The notes beneath the pieces are model-generated. The model saw only the letters and a program-made list of their open reading frames with translations, had not been told where the DNA came from and searched no databases. A program made the position numbers and the translations under genes. Shown here one piece after another: positions 1-11,300 of a DNA stretch of 64,000 nt (positions are counted from its first letter, which is position 1; each line of letters begins with the position of its first letter). This stretch comes from Pseudomonas sp. HS6 (GTDB taxonomy: Bacteria > Pseudomonadota > Gammaproteobacteria > Pseudomonadales > Pseudomonadaceae): NCBI RefSeq assembly GCF_023375815.1, contig NZ_CP067412.1, positions 6,466,001-6,530,000 on the forward strand, in the 5' to 3' direction.

Positions 1-2
1 TG

Positions 3-2093
3 TGGCGGATGGTTGAAGATCAGGGCACTCAGGTGGTCGGGCATCTGGCCGAGATTGCCATCGAGTCGGGATTCGACCTGACCCAGTGGTTGTCTCTGCC
101 TGCCGTGACGCAAAACAACTCTCGATTGCTGTCGACGCACCTTGATCGCCTGGGGATTTCCCACGACATCCGTCGCGGTAGCGTCGAACTGCTCAATCGA
201 GTCGATTATCGGCATGCGAATCGGCCGTTGGTCTCGATCATCATTTCGACTCGCGACCACGTTGCGGCGTTGCAACGCTGTGTCGAGAGCCTGCTGGAAA
301 AAACCGCGTACGGCGATTACGAGCTGTTGCTGGTCGACAATGGCAGCCAGACCACCGAGGCCCGTGTCTGGCTGGACGGTATGGCGCAACTGGGCAGCGA
401 GCGGGTGCGGGTGCTGACGTACGCGCAGCAGGGTAACCTCGCCGCATTACGCAACTTTGCCGTCGGCCAGGCAAGGGGCGAATATGTGGTGCTACTCAAC
501 CCTTACACGATCATTACGCAGGGTGACTGGCTCGACGAGTTGCTCAATCACGCCCAGCGCCCGGAAGTCGGCATCGTCGGCGCCAAGCTCTTCAACCCCG
601 ATGGCTATGTTTTGCATGCGGGTCTGGTGCTCGGTTTGCAGGGGGCAGCCGGCCTGCCGTTTTATGGTCAGGCCATGCAGTCCCCCGGGTACATGTTCCG
701 CTTGCAGGCTGTTCAGGATCTGAGTGCCGTGGGTGCCGACTGCCTGGTGGTGCGCAAATCGGTATTCGATGCGGTTGCTGGCATGGATGAGCAGAGCCTG
801 CCGCGTACGCTGCATGAAGTGGACCTGGCGCTGCGCGTAGCCCGGCAGGGTTATCTTGTGGTGTGGACGCCTTATGCGGTGTTGGCGCTGGGCGCGCAGC
901 CGGTTGAGGCGGTCAACGATGAAGAAGGGGTCTCGCATGACCAACAGGAAGAAACGTTCTTCAAGCGTTGGCTGCCGGACATTGCCCGTGACCCTGCTTA
1001 TAACCCCAATCTTTCGTTTCACAAGCACACTGGCTCAAGCTTCACGCTTGAGCCGGGCCTGCGTACGGGTTGGAGTCCTTTCAGAAATAGCACCTTGCCG
1101 AAGATTCTCGGGTTGCCGATCAACGCATCCGCCATCGGTCACTATCGCGTCACTCAACCGCTGATCGAGCTCGAAGCGGCAGGCCGGGTGCAGGGGCATA
1201 TTCGCTACAGCGTGAACCTGCCGCCGATTGTTGAAATCGAGCGTCTGGCGCCGGATGTGATCATTCTGCAAGGGCGTTATACCGAAGCACCGGTCAATGA
1301 AATGCCGGTGCTACGCAACTACTTCAATGCGCGGCGCATTTACGAACTGGATGACTACGTCATCGATGTTCCGCATCGCAACGCGCATATCCGCAACATG
1401 CCGGACAAGTATGAAATGGAGCGCGTCGTGCGCCGTGCGATCGGTATGTGCGACCGTGTTGTGGTCTCGACTCAGCCGTTGGCCAACGCGTTGTCGGACA
1501 TGCATCACGACATCCGCGTCGTGCCGAACATGTTGGCGAAAGAATTCTGGAGCAACCTGCGCAGCCAGCGCCGGACCTCGAAAAAACCGCGCGTCGGCTG
1601 GGGCGGCGGCACCAGTCACCATGGTGATCTGGCGGTGATCGCCGATGTCGTGCGCGAACTGGCGAATGAAGTCGATTGGGTGTTTTTCGGCATGTGCCCG
1701 GATGATCTGCGTCCTTACATGCACGAGTTCCATGGTGTGATTCCCCTCGATGCGTACCCGGCGAAACTGGCCAGCCTCAATCTGGACCTGGCCCTGGCGC
1801 CGCTGGAATTCCACATCTTCAACGACTGCAAGAGCAACCTGCGTCTTCTGGAATACGGTGCTTGCGGTTACCCGGTGATTTGCACCGACACCGAGGCCTA
1901 TCGCGGCTACCTGCCGTGCACCCGGATCAAGACCAACACCACGGACGAATGGCTGCAGGCAATCCGCATGCACCTGGCCGATCCGGATGCGAGCTACCGA
2001 ATGGGTGACGAGTTGCGTGAGGTCGTACTGCGTGACTATGTACTGCGTGGCGATAACCTGCGTTACTGGGAGTATGGCTGGCTGGCGGATTGA
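3..2093 (+). CDS. Two-domain glycosyltransferase (GT2-like + GT4-like), 5' end cut by window edge
   Basis: The frame is open to the first base, so the first ATG at 9 is probably internal and the gene starts outside the window. Counting from that ATG (694 residues), residues about 70-300 look like a GT2 family domain (RPLVSIIISTRDH start, LLVDNGS, VGIVGAKLFNPDG), and residues about 430-690 like a GT4 family domain (RIYELDDY, KSNLRLLEYGACGYPVICTD). Such proteins add sugars to surface polysaccharide or to proteins; the acceptor cannot be read. The place where GT2 enzymes usually carry a DxD-like motif reads LLNPYT, so the metal-binding Asp may be lost there. It is followed by a strong terminator and then an RTX gene, so it is a separate transcription unit. 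Function beyond the family is unknown. Confidence 0.8.
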   Translation, partial: WRMVEDQGTQVVGHLAEIAIESGFDLTQWLSLPAVTQNNSRLLSTHLDRLGISHDIRRGSVELLNRVDYRHANRPLVSIIISTRDHVAALQRCVESLLEKTAYGDYELLLVDNGSQTTEARVWLDGMAQLGSERVRVLTYAQQGNLAALRNFAVGQARGEYVVLLNPYTIITQGDWLDELLNHAQRPEVGIVGAKLFNPDGYVLHAGLVLGLQGAAGLPFYGQAMQSPGYMFRLQAVQDLSAVGADCLVVRKSVFDAVAGMDEQSLPRTLHEVDLALRVARQGYLVVWTPYAVLALGAQPVEAVNDEEGVSHDQQEETFFKRWLPDIARDPAYNPNLSFHKHTGSSFTLEPGLRTGWSPFRNSTLPKILGLPINASAIGHYRVTQPLIELEAAGRVQGHIRYSVNLPPIVEIERLAPDVIILQGRYTEAPVNEMPVLRNYFNARRIYELDDYVIDVPHRNAHIRNMPDKYEMERVVRRAIGMCDRVVVSTQPLANALSDMHHDIRVVPNMLAKEFWSNLRSQRRTSKKPRVGWGGGTSHHGDLAVIADVVRELANEVDWVFFGMCPDDLRPYMHEFHGVIPLDAYPAKLASLNLDLALAPLEFHIFNDCKSNLRLLEYGACGYPVICTDTEAYRGYLPCTRIKTNTTDEWLQAIRMHLADPDASYRMGDELREVVLRDYVLRGDNLRYWEYGWLAD

Positions 2094-2114
2094 TCGATTC
2101 GCGCAGGCCTTCAT

Positions 2115-2151
2115 AAAAAACAGGCGACTTTGCAGTCGCCTGTTTTTTTTT
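2115..2151 (+). terminator. Rho-independent terminator after the glycosyltransferase
   Basis: A perfect stem CAGGCGACT / AGTCGCCTG (2121-2129 with 2134-2142), loop TTGC-like, followed by a run of T and preceded by a run of A. It can work in both directions. Confidence 0.9.
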
Positions 2152-2223
2152 GCCTTTGAAATTCGTAACTGCATCAATCTTGATACATTTTTTTTGCCGG
2201 CCGCTTAAGCCGTGACGGGTTTG

Positions 2224-2246
2224 TGTCGATATCAACACAATCGTTG
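2224..2246 (+). promoter_or_regulatory. Conserved dyad upstream of RTX gene 1
   Basis: TGTCGATATCAACACA followed by ATCGTTG lies 77 bases before the ATG at 2323. The core TGTCGATATCAACA is an imperfect palindrome (6 of 7 pairs match). The same element precedes the two other RTX genes (60517 and 62706). Further upstream, GCATCAAT-four bases-ATACATTTTTT is shared with the leader of RTX gene 2 (about 60464-60488). It looks like an operator for one regulator; the regulator is not identified. Confidence 0.5.
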
Positions 2247-2322
2247 ATCTGCAGTGATCGCTGCGATGTCGTTTGATCGCCCGCGACGAGTACCTATTTC
2301 ACAACAAGGCAAGGAAGATGTA

Positions 2323-5300
2323 ATGGCAGTTATAAATGGGACAAACGGCGCGGATACGCTGATCGGTACAAGCGGGGATGATGAGATCAATGGCCTGGCC
2401 GGCAATGATCTGATCATGGGTGGAGCTGGTGCGGACAAGATCGACGGCGGCGCAGGTATTGATACTGTGGACTATTCGGCGTCTGCCGCAGGCATCAACA
2501 TCGATATTCGTTACACCGTGCCGGGGCGTCCGGGCATTGGTGGCGACTCGGAAGGCGATACCCTGTTCAACATCGAGAAGGTCATTGGTACCGCCTTCAA
2601 CGATACGTTCAGCATCGATACCATCGGGGCGACCTTCGAAGGTGGCGCGGGCGATGATGTGTACATCCTCAACACCGGCAACGCGACGGTCATCGAACAG
2701 GCGGGCGGCGGCAATGACGAAGTGCGCACCAACTATGGCGTGCTGGGCCTGAGTGCCAACGTCGAGCGCCTGACTTACACCGGTACCGGCGCATTCGTCG
2801 GTTACGGCAACGCCAGCGACAACGTCATCACCGGCGGCATCGGCAACGACACCCTGTTCGGCGGCGCTGGCGCCGATCAGTTTATCGGCGGTGCCGGTTT
2901 CGACGTCGCGGGCTACACCGATAGCACTGTCGGCGTGACCATCAACCTGAAAACAGGTGTGCACAGTGGTATTGCCGCTGGTGACACCTACACCGACATC
3001 GAAGGCATCCTGGGTTCGAACTACAACGATACCTTCGTCGCCGACAGCCGGGCGATTGCCTTCGATGGCGGTGTGGGGAACATGGACACCGTGGACTACT
3101 CGACCTCGGCTGCCGGGATCAACGTCGACATCCGCTACAACACGCCAGGCCGGGCAGGCATCGGTGGTGACTCGGAAGGCGATACCCTGATCAACATCGA
3201 AAAGGTCATCGGTTCTGCGTTCAACGACACCTTCAGCATTGACACCCTGACCGCGACTTTCGAGGGCGGTGCGGGCGATGATGTTTACATCATCAACGGT
3301 GCTGGCGGCACAGTCATCGAACAGGTAGGCGGCGGTAATGACGAAGTGCGCACCAACTACGGTGTGCAGGGCCTGAATGCCAACGTCGAGCGCCTGACCT
3401 ATACCGGTAACGGCGCATTCGTCGGTTACGGCAACGCCAGCGACAACGTCATCACCGGCGGCATCGGCAACGACACCCTGTTCGGTGGCGCTGGTGCTGA
3501 CCAGTTTATCGGCGGTGCCGGTTTCGACGTTGCGGGCTACACCGACAGCACCGTTGGCGTCACCGTCAACCTGAAAACCGGCGTGCACAGCGGTATCGCC
3601 ACCGGTGACACCTTCACCGGCATCGAAGGCATCCTGGGTTCGAACTACAACGATACCTTCGTCGCCGACAGCCGGGCGATTGCCTTCGATGGCGGCGTGG
3701 GCAACCTGGACACCGTGGACTACTCGACCTCGGCTGCCGGGATCAACGTCGACATCCGCTACAACGCGCCAGGCCGTGCAGGCATCGGTGGCGACTCGGA
3801 AGGCGATACCCTGTTCAACATCGAGAAAGTGATTGGTTCGGCCTTCAACGATACGTTCAGCATCGATACCATCTCGGCGACCTTCGAAGGCGGCGCGGGT
3901 GATGATGTGTACATCCTCAACACCGGCAGCGCGACGGTCATCGAACAGGTAGGCGGCGGCAATGACGAGGTGCGCACCAACTATGGCCAAATCAGCCTGA
4001 ACGCCAACGTCGAGCGCCTGACCTACACCGGCACCGGCGCATTCATCGGTTACGGCAATGCCAGCGACAACATCATCACCGGCGGCATCGGCAACGACAC
4101 CCTGTTTGGTGGCGACGGTGCCGACCAGTTCTTTGGCGGTGCGGGTACTAGCGTTCCGGCTCCAGCCGATGACGTCTACAAGGATGCCGGCAAAGTCGAG
4201 GCAACCATTTCGACCGCCACCGGTGGCAACTTCGAGAACCTGGTGCCGAGCACTGTTCCGGCCGTAACTCAGGTCACCGATACCATCGACACCACCACGG
4301 TGAAACTCACCGCGACCGAGTCGGCGGCTGAAGGTGGCACCGTCACTTACACCGCGACTGTGGGCGCGCCTGTGACTGGCTCGCCAGTGACCGTGACCCT
4401 GTCGAACGGTCAGTCCATCACCATCGAAGTCGGCAAAACCACCGGCACCGTGACCACCACCGCGCCAAACGATGCGCTGACCGGCCACGCGCCGTTGACC
4501 AACGCGATCACCGGCGTGACAGGTGGCAATTACGAGAACCTCGTAGCCGACAAGACTCCGGTTTCGACCACCGTGACCGACACCGTCGACACCACCAACC
4601 TGACCCTCAGCGCCACCAATTCGGTCGCCGAGGGTGGTTCGATCATCTACACCGCGACCTTGACCAACGCGGCTGGCTCGCCAGTTACCGTGACCTTGTC
4701 GAACGGCGCAGTGATCACCATCGAAGCGGGTAAAACCACTGGCACCGTGACCGTTGCGGCTCCGGCGGACGACGTCTACAAAGACGCCGGCAAAGTCGAG
4801 GCAACCATTTCGACGGCCACTGGCGGCAACTTCGAGAACCTGGTGCCAAGCACCGTTCCGGCTGTGACCCAGGTTACCGACACCATCGACACAACGACCG
4901 TGAAGCTGACCGCTTCCGAGACCGCGGCCGAGGGTGGCACCGTCACTTACACCGCGACCGTGGGCGCCCCAGTGACCGGTTCGCCAGTCACTGTGACCCT
5001 GTCCAACGGTCAGTCGATCACTATCGAAGTGGGTAAAACCACCGGCACCGTGACCACCACAGCGCCGAACGATGCACTGACCGGCCACGCGCCGCTGACC
5101 AACGCGATCACCGGCGTGACGGGCGGCAACTACGAAAACCTCGTTGCCGACAAAACGCCGGTCAGCACCACAGTGACTGACACCGTCGACACCACCAACC
5201 TGTCCCTGAGCGCCACCAATTCGGTCGCTGAGGGCGGTTCGATCACCTACACCGCGACCCTGACCAACGCGGCGGGCACTCCGGTGACCGTGACTCTGTC

Positions 5301-8300
5301 GAACGGCGCCGTGATCACCATCGAAGCCGGTAAAACCACTGGCACCGTGACCGTTCCTGCGCCGGCCGATGACGTCTACAAAGACGCCGGCACCGTTCAG
5401 GCAACCATCAGCAACGCAACCGGCGGCAACTTCGAAAACCTGGTGACCAGCAACACACCAGCCGTGACCAGCGTCACCGATACCATCGACACCACCACGG
5501 TCAAACTGACCGCGACCGAATCCGCTGCTGAAGGTGGCACCGTCACCTACACCGCGACTGTTGGCGCGCCGGTCACCGGTTCGCCTGTGACCGTGACCCT
5601 GTCAAACGGTCAGTCGATCACCATCGAAGTCGGCAAAACCACCGGCACCGTCACCACCACCGCACCGAACGATGCACTGACCGGCCACGCGCCGCTGACC
5701 AACGCGATCACTGGCGTGACCGGCGGCAATTACGAAAACCTCGTAGCTGACAAAACCCCGGTCAGCACTACCGTGACCGACACCGTCGACACCACTAATC
5801 TGACCCTGAGCGCTACGGGCTCCGTGGCCGAGGGCGGCTCGATTGTTTACACCGCGACCTTGACCAACCCCGCCGGTACTCCGGTCACCGTGACCCTGTC
5901 AAACGGCGCGGTGATCACCATCGAAGCCGGCAAGACCTCTGGCACCGTAAGCGTTCCTGCGCCTGCTGACGACGTCTACAAGGACGCGGGCAAAGTCGAA
6001 GCGACCATTTCGACCGCCACCGGTGGCAACTTCGAGAACCTGGTGCCAAGCACCGTTCCGGCTGTGACCCAGGTTACCGACACCATCGACACAACGACCG
6101 TGAAGCTGACCGCTTCCGAAACCGCTGCCGAGGGTGGTACCGTCACTTACACCGCGACGGTTGGGGCGCCAGTAACCGGTTCACCAGTCACTGTGACCCT
6201 GTCCAACGGTCAGTCGATCACCATCGAGGTGGGCAAAACCACCGGCACCGTGACCACCACCGCGCCAAACGATGCACTGACCGGCCACGCGCCGTTGACC
6301 AACGCGATCACCGGCGTGACGGGCGGCAACTACGAAAACCTCGTTGCCGACAAAACGCCGGTCAGCACCACAGTGACTGACACCGTCGACACCACCAACC
6401 TGACGCTGAGCGCAACCGGCTCCGTGGCCGAAGGCGGTTCGATCATCTACACCGCAACCCTGACCAACGCCGCCGGCTCACCAGTCACCGTGACCTTGTC
6501 GAACGGCGCTGTCATCACCATCGAAGCCGGTAAAACCACCGGCAACGTGACCGTTGCAGCGCCAGCCGATGACGTCTACAAAGACGCCGGCAACGTGCAG
6601 GCCACGATCAAGACCGCTACCGGCGGCAACTTCGAAAACCTGGTGACCAGCAACACACCAGCGGTGACCAACGTCACGGACACCATCGACACCACAAACG
6701 TCAAACTAACCGCCACCACTAGCGTGGCTGAAGGCGGCACGGTCACTTACACCGCCACTGTGGGCGCCCCGGTGACTGGCTCGCCAGTGACTGTGACCCT
6801 GTCGAACGGCCAGTCGATCACTATCGAAGTCGGCAAAACCACCGGCACCGTCACCACCACCGCGCCGAACGATGCGCTCAACGGCCATGCGCCGCTGACC
6901 AACGCGATCACCAACGTGTCCGGGGGCAACTACGAAAATCTGGTGGCCGACAAAACGCCGGTCAACACCACCGTGACCGATACTGTCGACACCACTAACC
7001 TGACGCTTAGCGCCACCAATTCGGTCGCCGAGGGCGGTTCGATTATCTACACCGCCACATTGACCAACGCTGCGGGCACCCCGGTGACCGTGACCTTGAG
7101 CAACGGCGCCGTGATCACCATCGACGCCGGTAAAACCACCGGCACCGTGACCGTTCCTGCGCCAGCCGACGACGTCTACAAGGACGCCGGCACCGTTCAG
7201 GCAACGATCAGCAACGCGACTGGCGGCAACTTTGAAAACCTGGTGACCAGCAACACACCAGCGGTGACCAACGTCACTGACACCATCGACACCACGAACG
7301 TGAAACTAACCGCCACCACCAGCGTGGCTGAAGGCGGCACGGTCACTTACACCGCGACCGTGGGCGCCCCGGTGACTGGCTCGCCGGTCACCGTGACCCT
7401 GTCGAACGGCCAGTCGATCACCATCGAAGTCGGCAAAACCACCGGCACCGTCACCACCACCGCGCCGAACGATGCGCTCAACGGCCATGCGCCGCTGACC
7501 AACGCGATCACCAACGTGTCCGGGGGCAACTACGAAAACCTGGTGGCCGACAAAACGCCGGTCAACACCACCGTGACCGATACTGTCGACACCACTAACC
7601 TGACGCTTAGCGCCACCAATTCGGTCGCCGAGGGTGGTTCGATCGTTTACACCGCAACGCTGACCAACGCTGCGGGCACTCCGGTGACTGTGACCTTGAG
7701 CAACGGCGCCGTGATCACCATCGAAGCCGGTAAAACCACTGGCACTGTGACCGTCGCGGCCCCGGCTGACGACGTTTACAAGGATGCGGGCACCGTTCAG
7801 GCAACGATCAGCAACGCGACTGGCGGCAACTTTGAAAACCTGGTGACCAGCAACACACCAGCGGTGACCAACGTCACTGACACCATCGACACCACGAACG
7901 TGAAACTGACCGCCACCACCAGCGTGGCTGAAGGCGGCACTGTCACTTACACCGCGACCGTGGGCGCCCCGGTGACTGGCTCGCCGGTCACCGTGACGCT
8001 GTCGAACGGCCAGTCGATCACTATCGAAGTGGGTAAAACCACCGGCACCGTGTCCACCACCGCACCGAACGACGTGTTGACCGGCCACGCGCCGCTGACC
8101 AACGCGATCACCAACGTGACCGGTGGCAACTACGAGAATCTGGTCGCCGACAAAACCCCGGTTTCGACCACGGTCACCGACACCATCGACACCACCAACC
8201 TGTCGCTCACTGCGACCGGCACCGTGGCTGAAGGTGGCCAGATCACCTACACCGCAACCCTGACCAACGCCGCCGGCACTCCGGTGACCGTGACGTTGAG

Positions 8301-11300
8301 CAATGGCGCCGTGATCACCATCGACGCCGGCAAAACCACGGGCACCGTGACCGTCGCCGCGCCAGCCGATGACGTCTACAAAGACGCCGGCAACGTGCAG
8401 GCCACGATCAAGTCCGCTACCGGTGGCAACTTCGAAAACCTGGTGACCAACACCACGCCAGCGGTGACCAGTGTCACCGATACCATCGACACCACCACCG
8501 TGAAGCTGACCGCGACTACGACGGCAGCAGAGGGTGGCACCGTCACCTACACCGCCACCGTGGGTGCTCCGGTAACCGGCTCGCCAGTGACCGTGACCCT
8601 GTCCAACGGCCAGTCGATCACCATCGAAGTCGGCAAGACCACCGGCACCGTGACCACCACCGCGCCGAACGACGTGCTGAATGGTCATGCGCCACTGACC
8701 AACGCGATCACCGGCGTGACCGGCGGCAACTACGAGAATCTGGTGGCCGACAAGACCCCGGTTTCGACCACGGTCACCGACACCGTCGACACCACCAACC
8801 TGTCCCTGAGCGCCACCAACTCGGTCGCCGAGGGCGGTTCGATCACCTACACCGCGACCCTGACCAACGCGGCGGGCACTCCGGTGACCGTGACTCTGTC
8901 GAACGGCGCCGTGATCACCATCGAAGCCGGCAAAACCACTGGCACCGTGACCGTTCCTGCGCCAGCCGATGACGTCTACAAAGACGCCGGCAACGTGCAG
9001 GCCACGATTACCAATGCCACGGGCGGCAACTTCGAGAACCTGGTGACCAGCACCACGCCAGCGGTGACCAGTGTCACCGACACCATCGACACGACGACCG
9101 TGAAGCTGACCGCGACCGCAACTGCGGCCGAGGGTGGCAACGTTGTCTACACCGCCACCGTCGGCGCGCCTGTAACGGGTTCGCCAGTCACCGTGACCCT
9201 GTCCAACGGCCAGTCGATCACCATCGAAGTCGGCAAGACCACCGGCACCGTGACCACCACCGCGCCTAATGACGCGTTGACCGGCCACGCACCACTGACC
9301 AACGCGATCACCAATGTTTCCGGCGGCAACTACGAGAACCTCGTGGCTGACAAGACACCGGTTTCGACCACCGTCACCGACACCATCGACACCACCAACC
9401 TGTCGCTCACCGCGACCGGCACCGTGGCCGAAGGCGGCTCGATCATCTACACCGCAACACTGACCAATGCCGCTGGCTCGCCAGTGACCGTGACCCTGAG
9501 CAACGGCGCCGTGATCACCATCGATGCCGGTAAAACCACTGGCACTGTGACCGTCGCCGCGCCAGCCGATGACGTCTACAAGGACGCCGGCAACGTGCAG
9601 GCCTCGATCACCAACGCCACCGGCGGCAACTTCGAGAACCTGGTGACCAGCACCACGCCAGCGGTGACCAGTGTCACCGATACCATCGACACCACCACCG
9701 TGAAATTGACCGCGACCACAACGGCGGCCGAAGGTGGCAACGTTGTCTACACTGCGACTGTCGGCGCACCAGTGACCGGCTCGCCAGTGACCGTGACCCT
9801 GTCCAACGGTCAGTCGATCACGATCGACATCGGCAAGACCACCGGCACCGTGACCACCACCGCGCCGAACGACGCGTTGACCGGCCATGCACCGCTGACC
9901 AACTCGATCACCAACGTTTCCGGCGGCAACTACGAAAACCTCGTGGCCGACAAAACGCCAGTTTCGACTACGGTCACCGACACCATCGACACCACCAACC
10001 TGTCGCTCTCCGCGACCGGCACCGTGGCCGAGGGTGGTTCGATCACCTACACCGCGACCCTCACCAACGCCGCTGGCTCGCCAGTGACCGTGACCCTGAG
10101 CAACGGTTCTGTGATCACCATCGAAGCGGGCAAGACCACCGGCACCGTGACCGTTCCTGCGCCAGCCGATGACGTCTACAAGGACGCCGGCAACGTGCAG
10201 GCCTCGATCACCAACGCCACCGGCGGCAACTTCGAGAACCTGGTGACCAGCAACACACCAGCGGTGACCAGCGTCACCGATACCATCGACACCACCACCG
10301 TCAGCATCACCGGCAGCACCTCGGTGACCGAAGGCCAGACCGCCAGCTACACCGTCAGCCTGACGCACCCGGCGCAAACCGATGTGACCCTGAAAATCGT
10401 CTACAGCGGTACCGCCGCCGACGGTTCGGACTTCACCGGCGTGTACACCGTGAAGATCCCGGCCGGTGCAAGCACCGCGACCTTCAACGTTGCGACCATC
10501 GACGACAAGATCACTGAAGGCACCGAAAACTTCGTGGTCAAGATCGACTCGGCCACCGGCGGCAACTTCGAGAACCTCGCCGTCAGCAGCACCAATGGCA
10601 GCGTCAGCACCTCGATCATCGACAACGATGCGCCACCGGTCATCGACCTCGACGCCAACAACTCCAGCGGCGCCACCGGGGCCGACTACAAGGTGACCTT
10701 CACCGAGAACACCCCGGGCGCGGGTGTGTCGATTGCCGACACCGATATCAAGATCACCGACCCGGACAGCACCATGCTGACTGGCGCCACCATCGTGCTG
10801 ACCAACCGTCAGGACGGCGATGCGCTCAATCTGGGCAACAGCGTCAACGGCATCACCATCAATGCCAACAGCACCAATGGCACCATCACGCTGACCCTGT
10901 CCGGTAATGCGACGCTCGCCGACTACATGCAGGCGATCAAGAACATCAGTTTCACCAACAGCAGTGAAGATCCGAGCACCGTGCCGCGGATCATCACCGT
11001 GACCGTCACCGATGGCGGCAACTACTCCAACGTCGCCACCACCACCGTCAACGTAGTGGCCGTCAACGACGCGCCGGTCGCCGCACCGGTCAACGTCACC
11101 GGCACCGAAGACACCCCGCTGATCCTCGGCTGGTCGACCTTCGGCGTGACCGACGTGGACAGTCCGGCCTCAAGCCTGGGCGTGAAAATCACCCAGCTGC
11201 CGGGCGAAGGCAAACTGCAGTATCTGGACGGTTCGACCTGGAAAGACGTCGCCAACAACCAGACTTTCAGCAAAGCTGACATCGACGCCGGCAAGCTGCG

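Noticed and set aside
4149..10290. CRISPR array
   Set aside because: Units are 600 bp, coding in one frame, without short repeats and unique spacers.
7306..10377. Minus-strand frame of 1023 codons inside the LapA repeats (and similar ones at 2299-5088)
   Set aside because: It arises from the regular GC-rich repeat on the other strand; its product is a low-complexity Gly/Val/Asp pattern repeating every 200 residues with no known domain.
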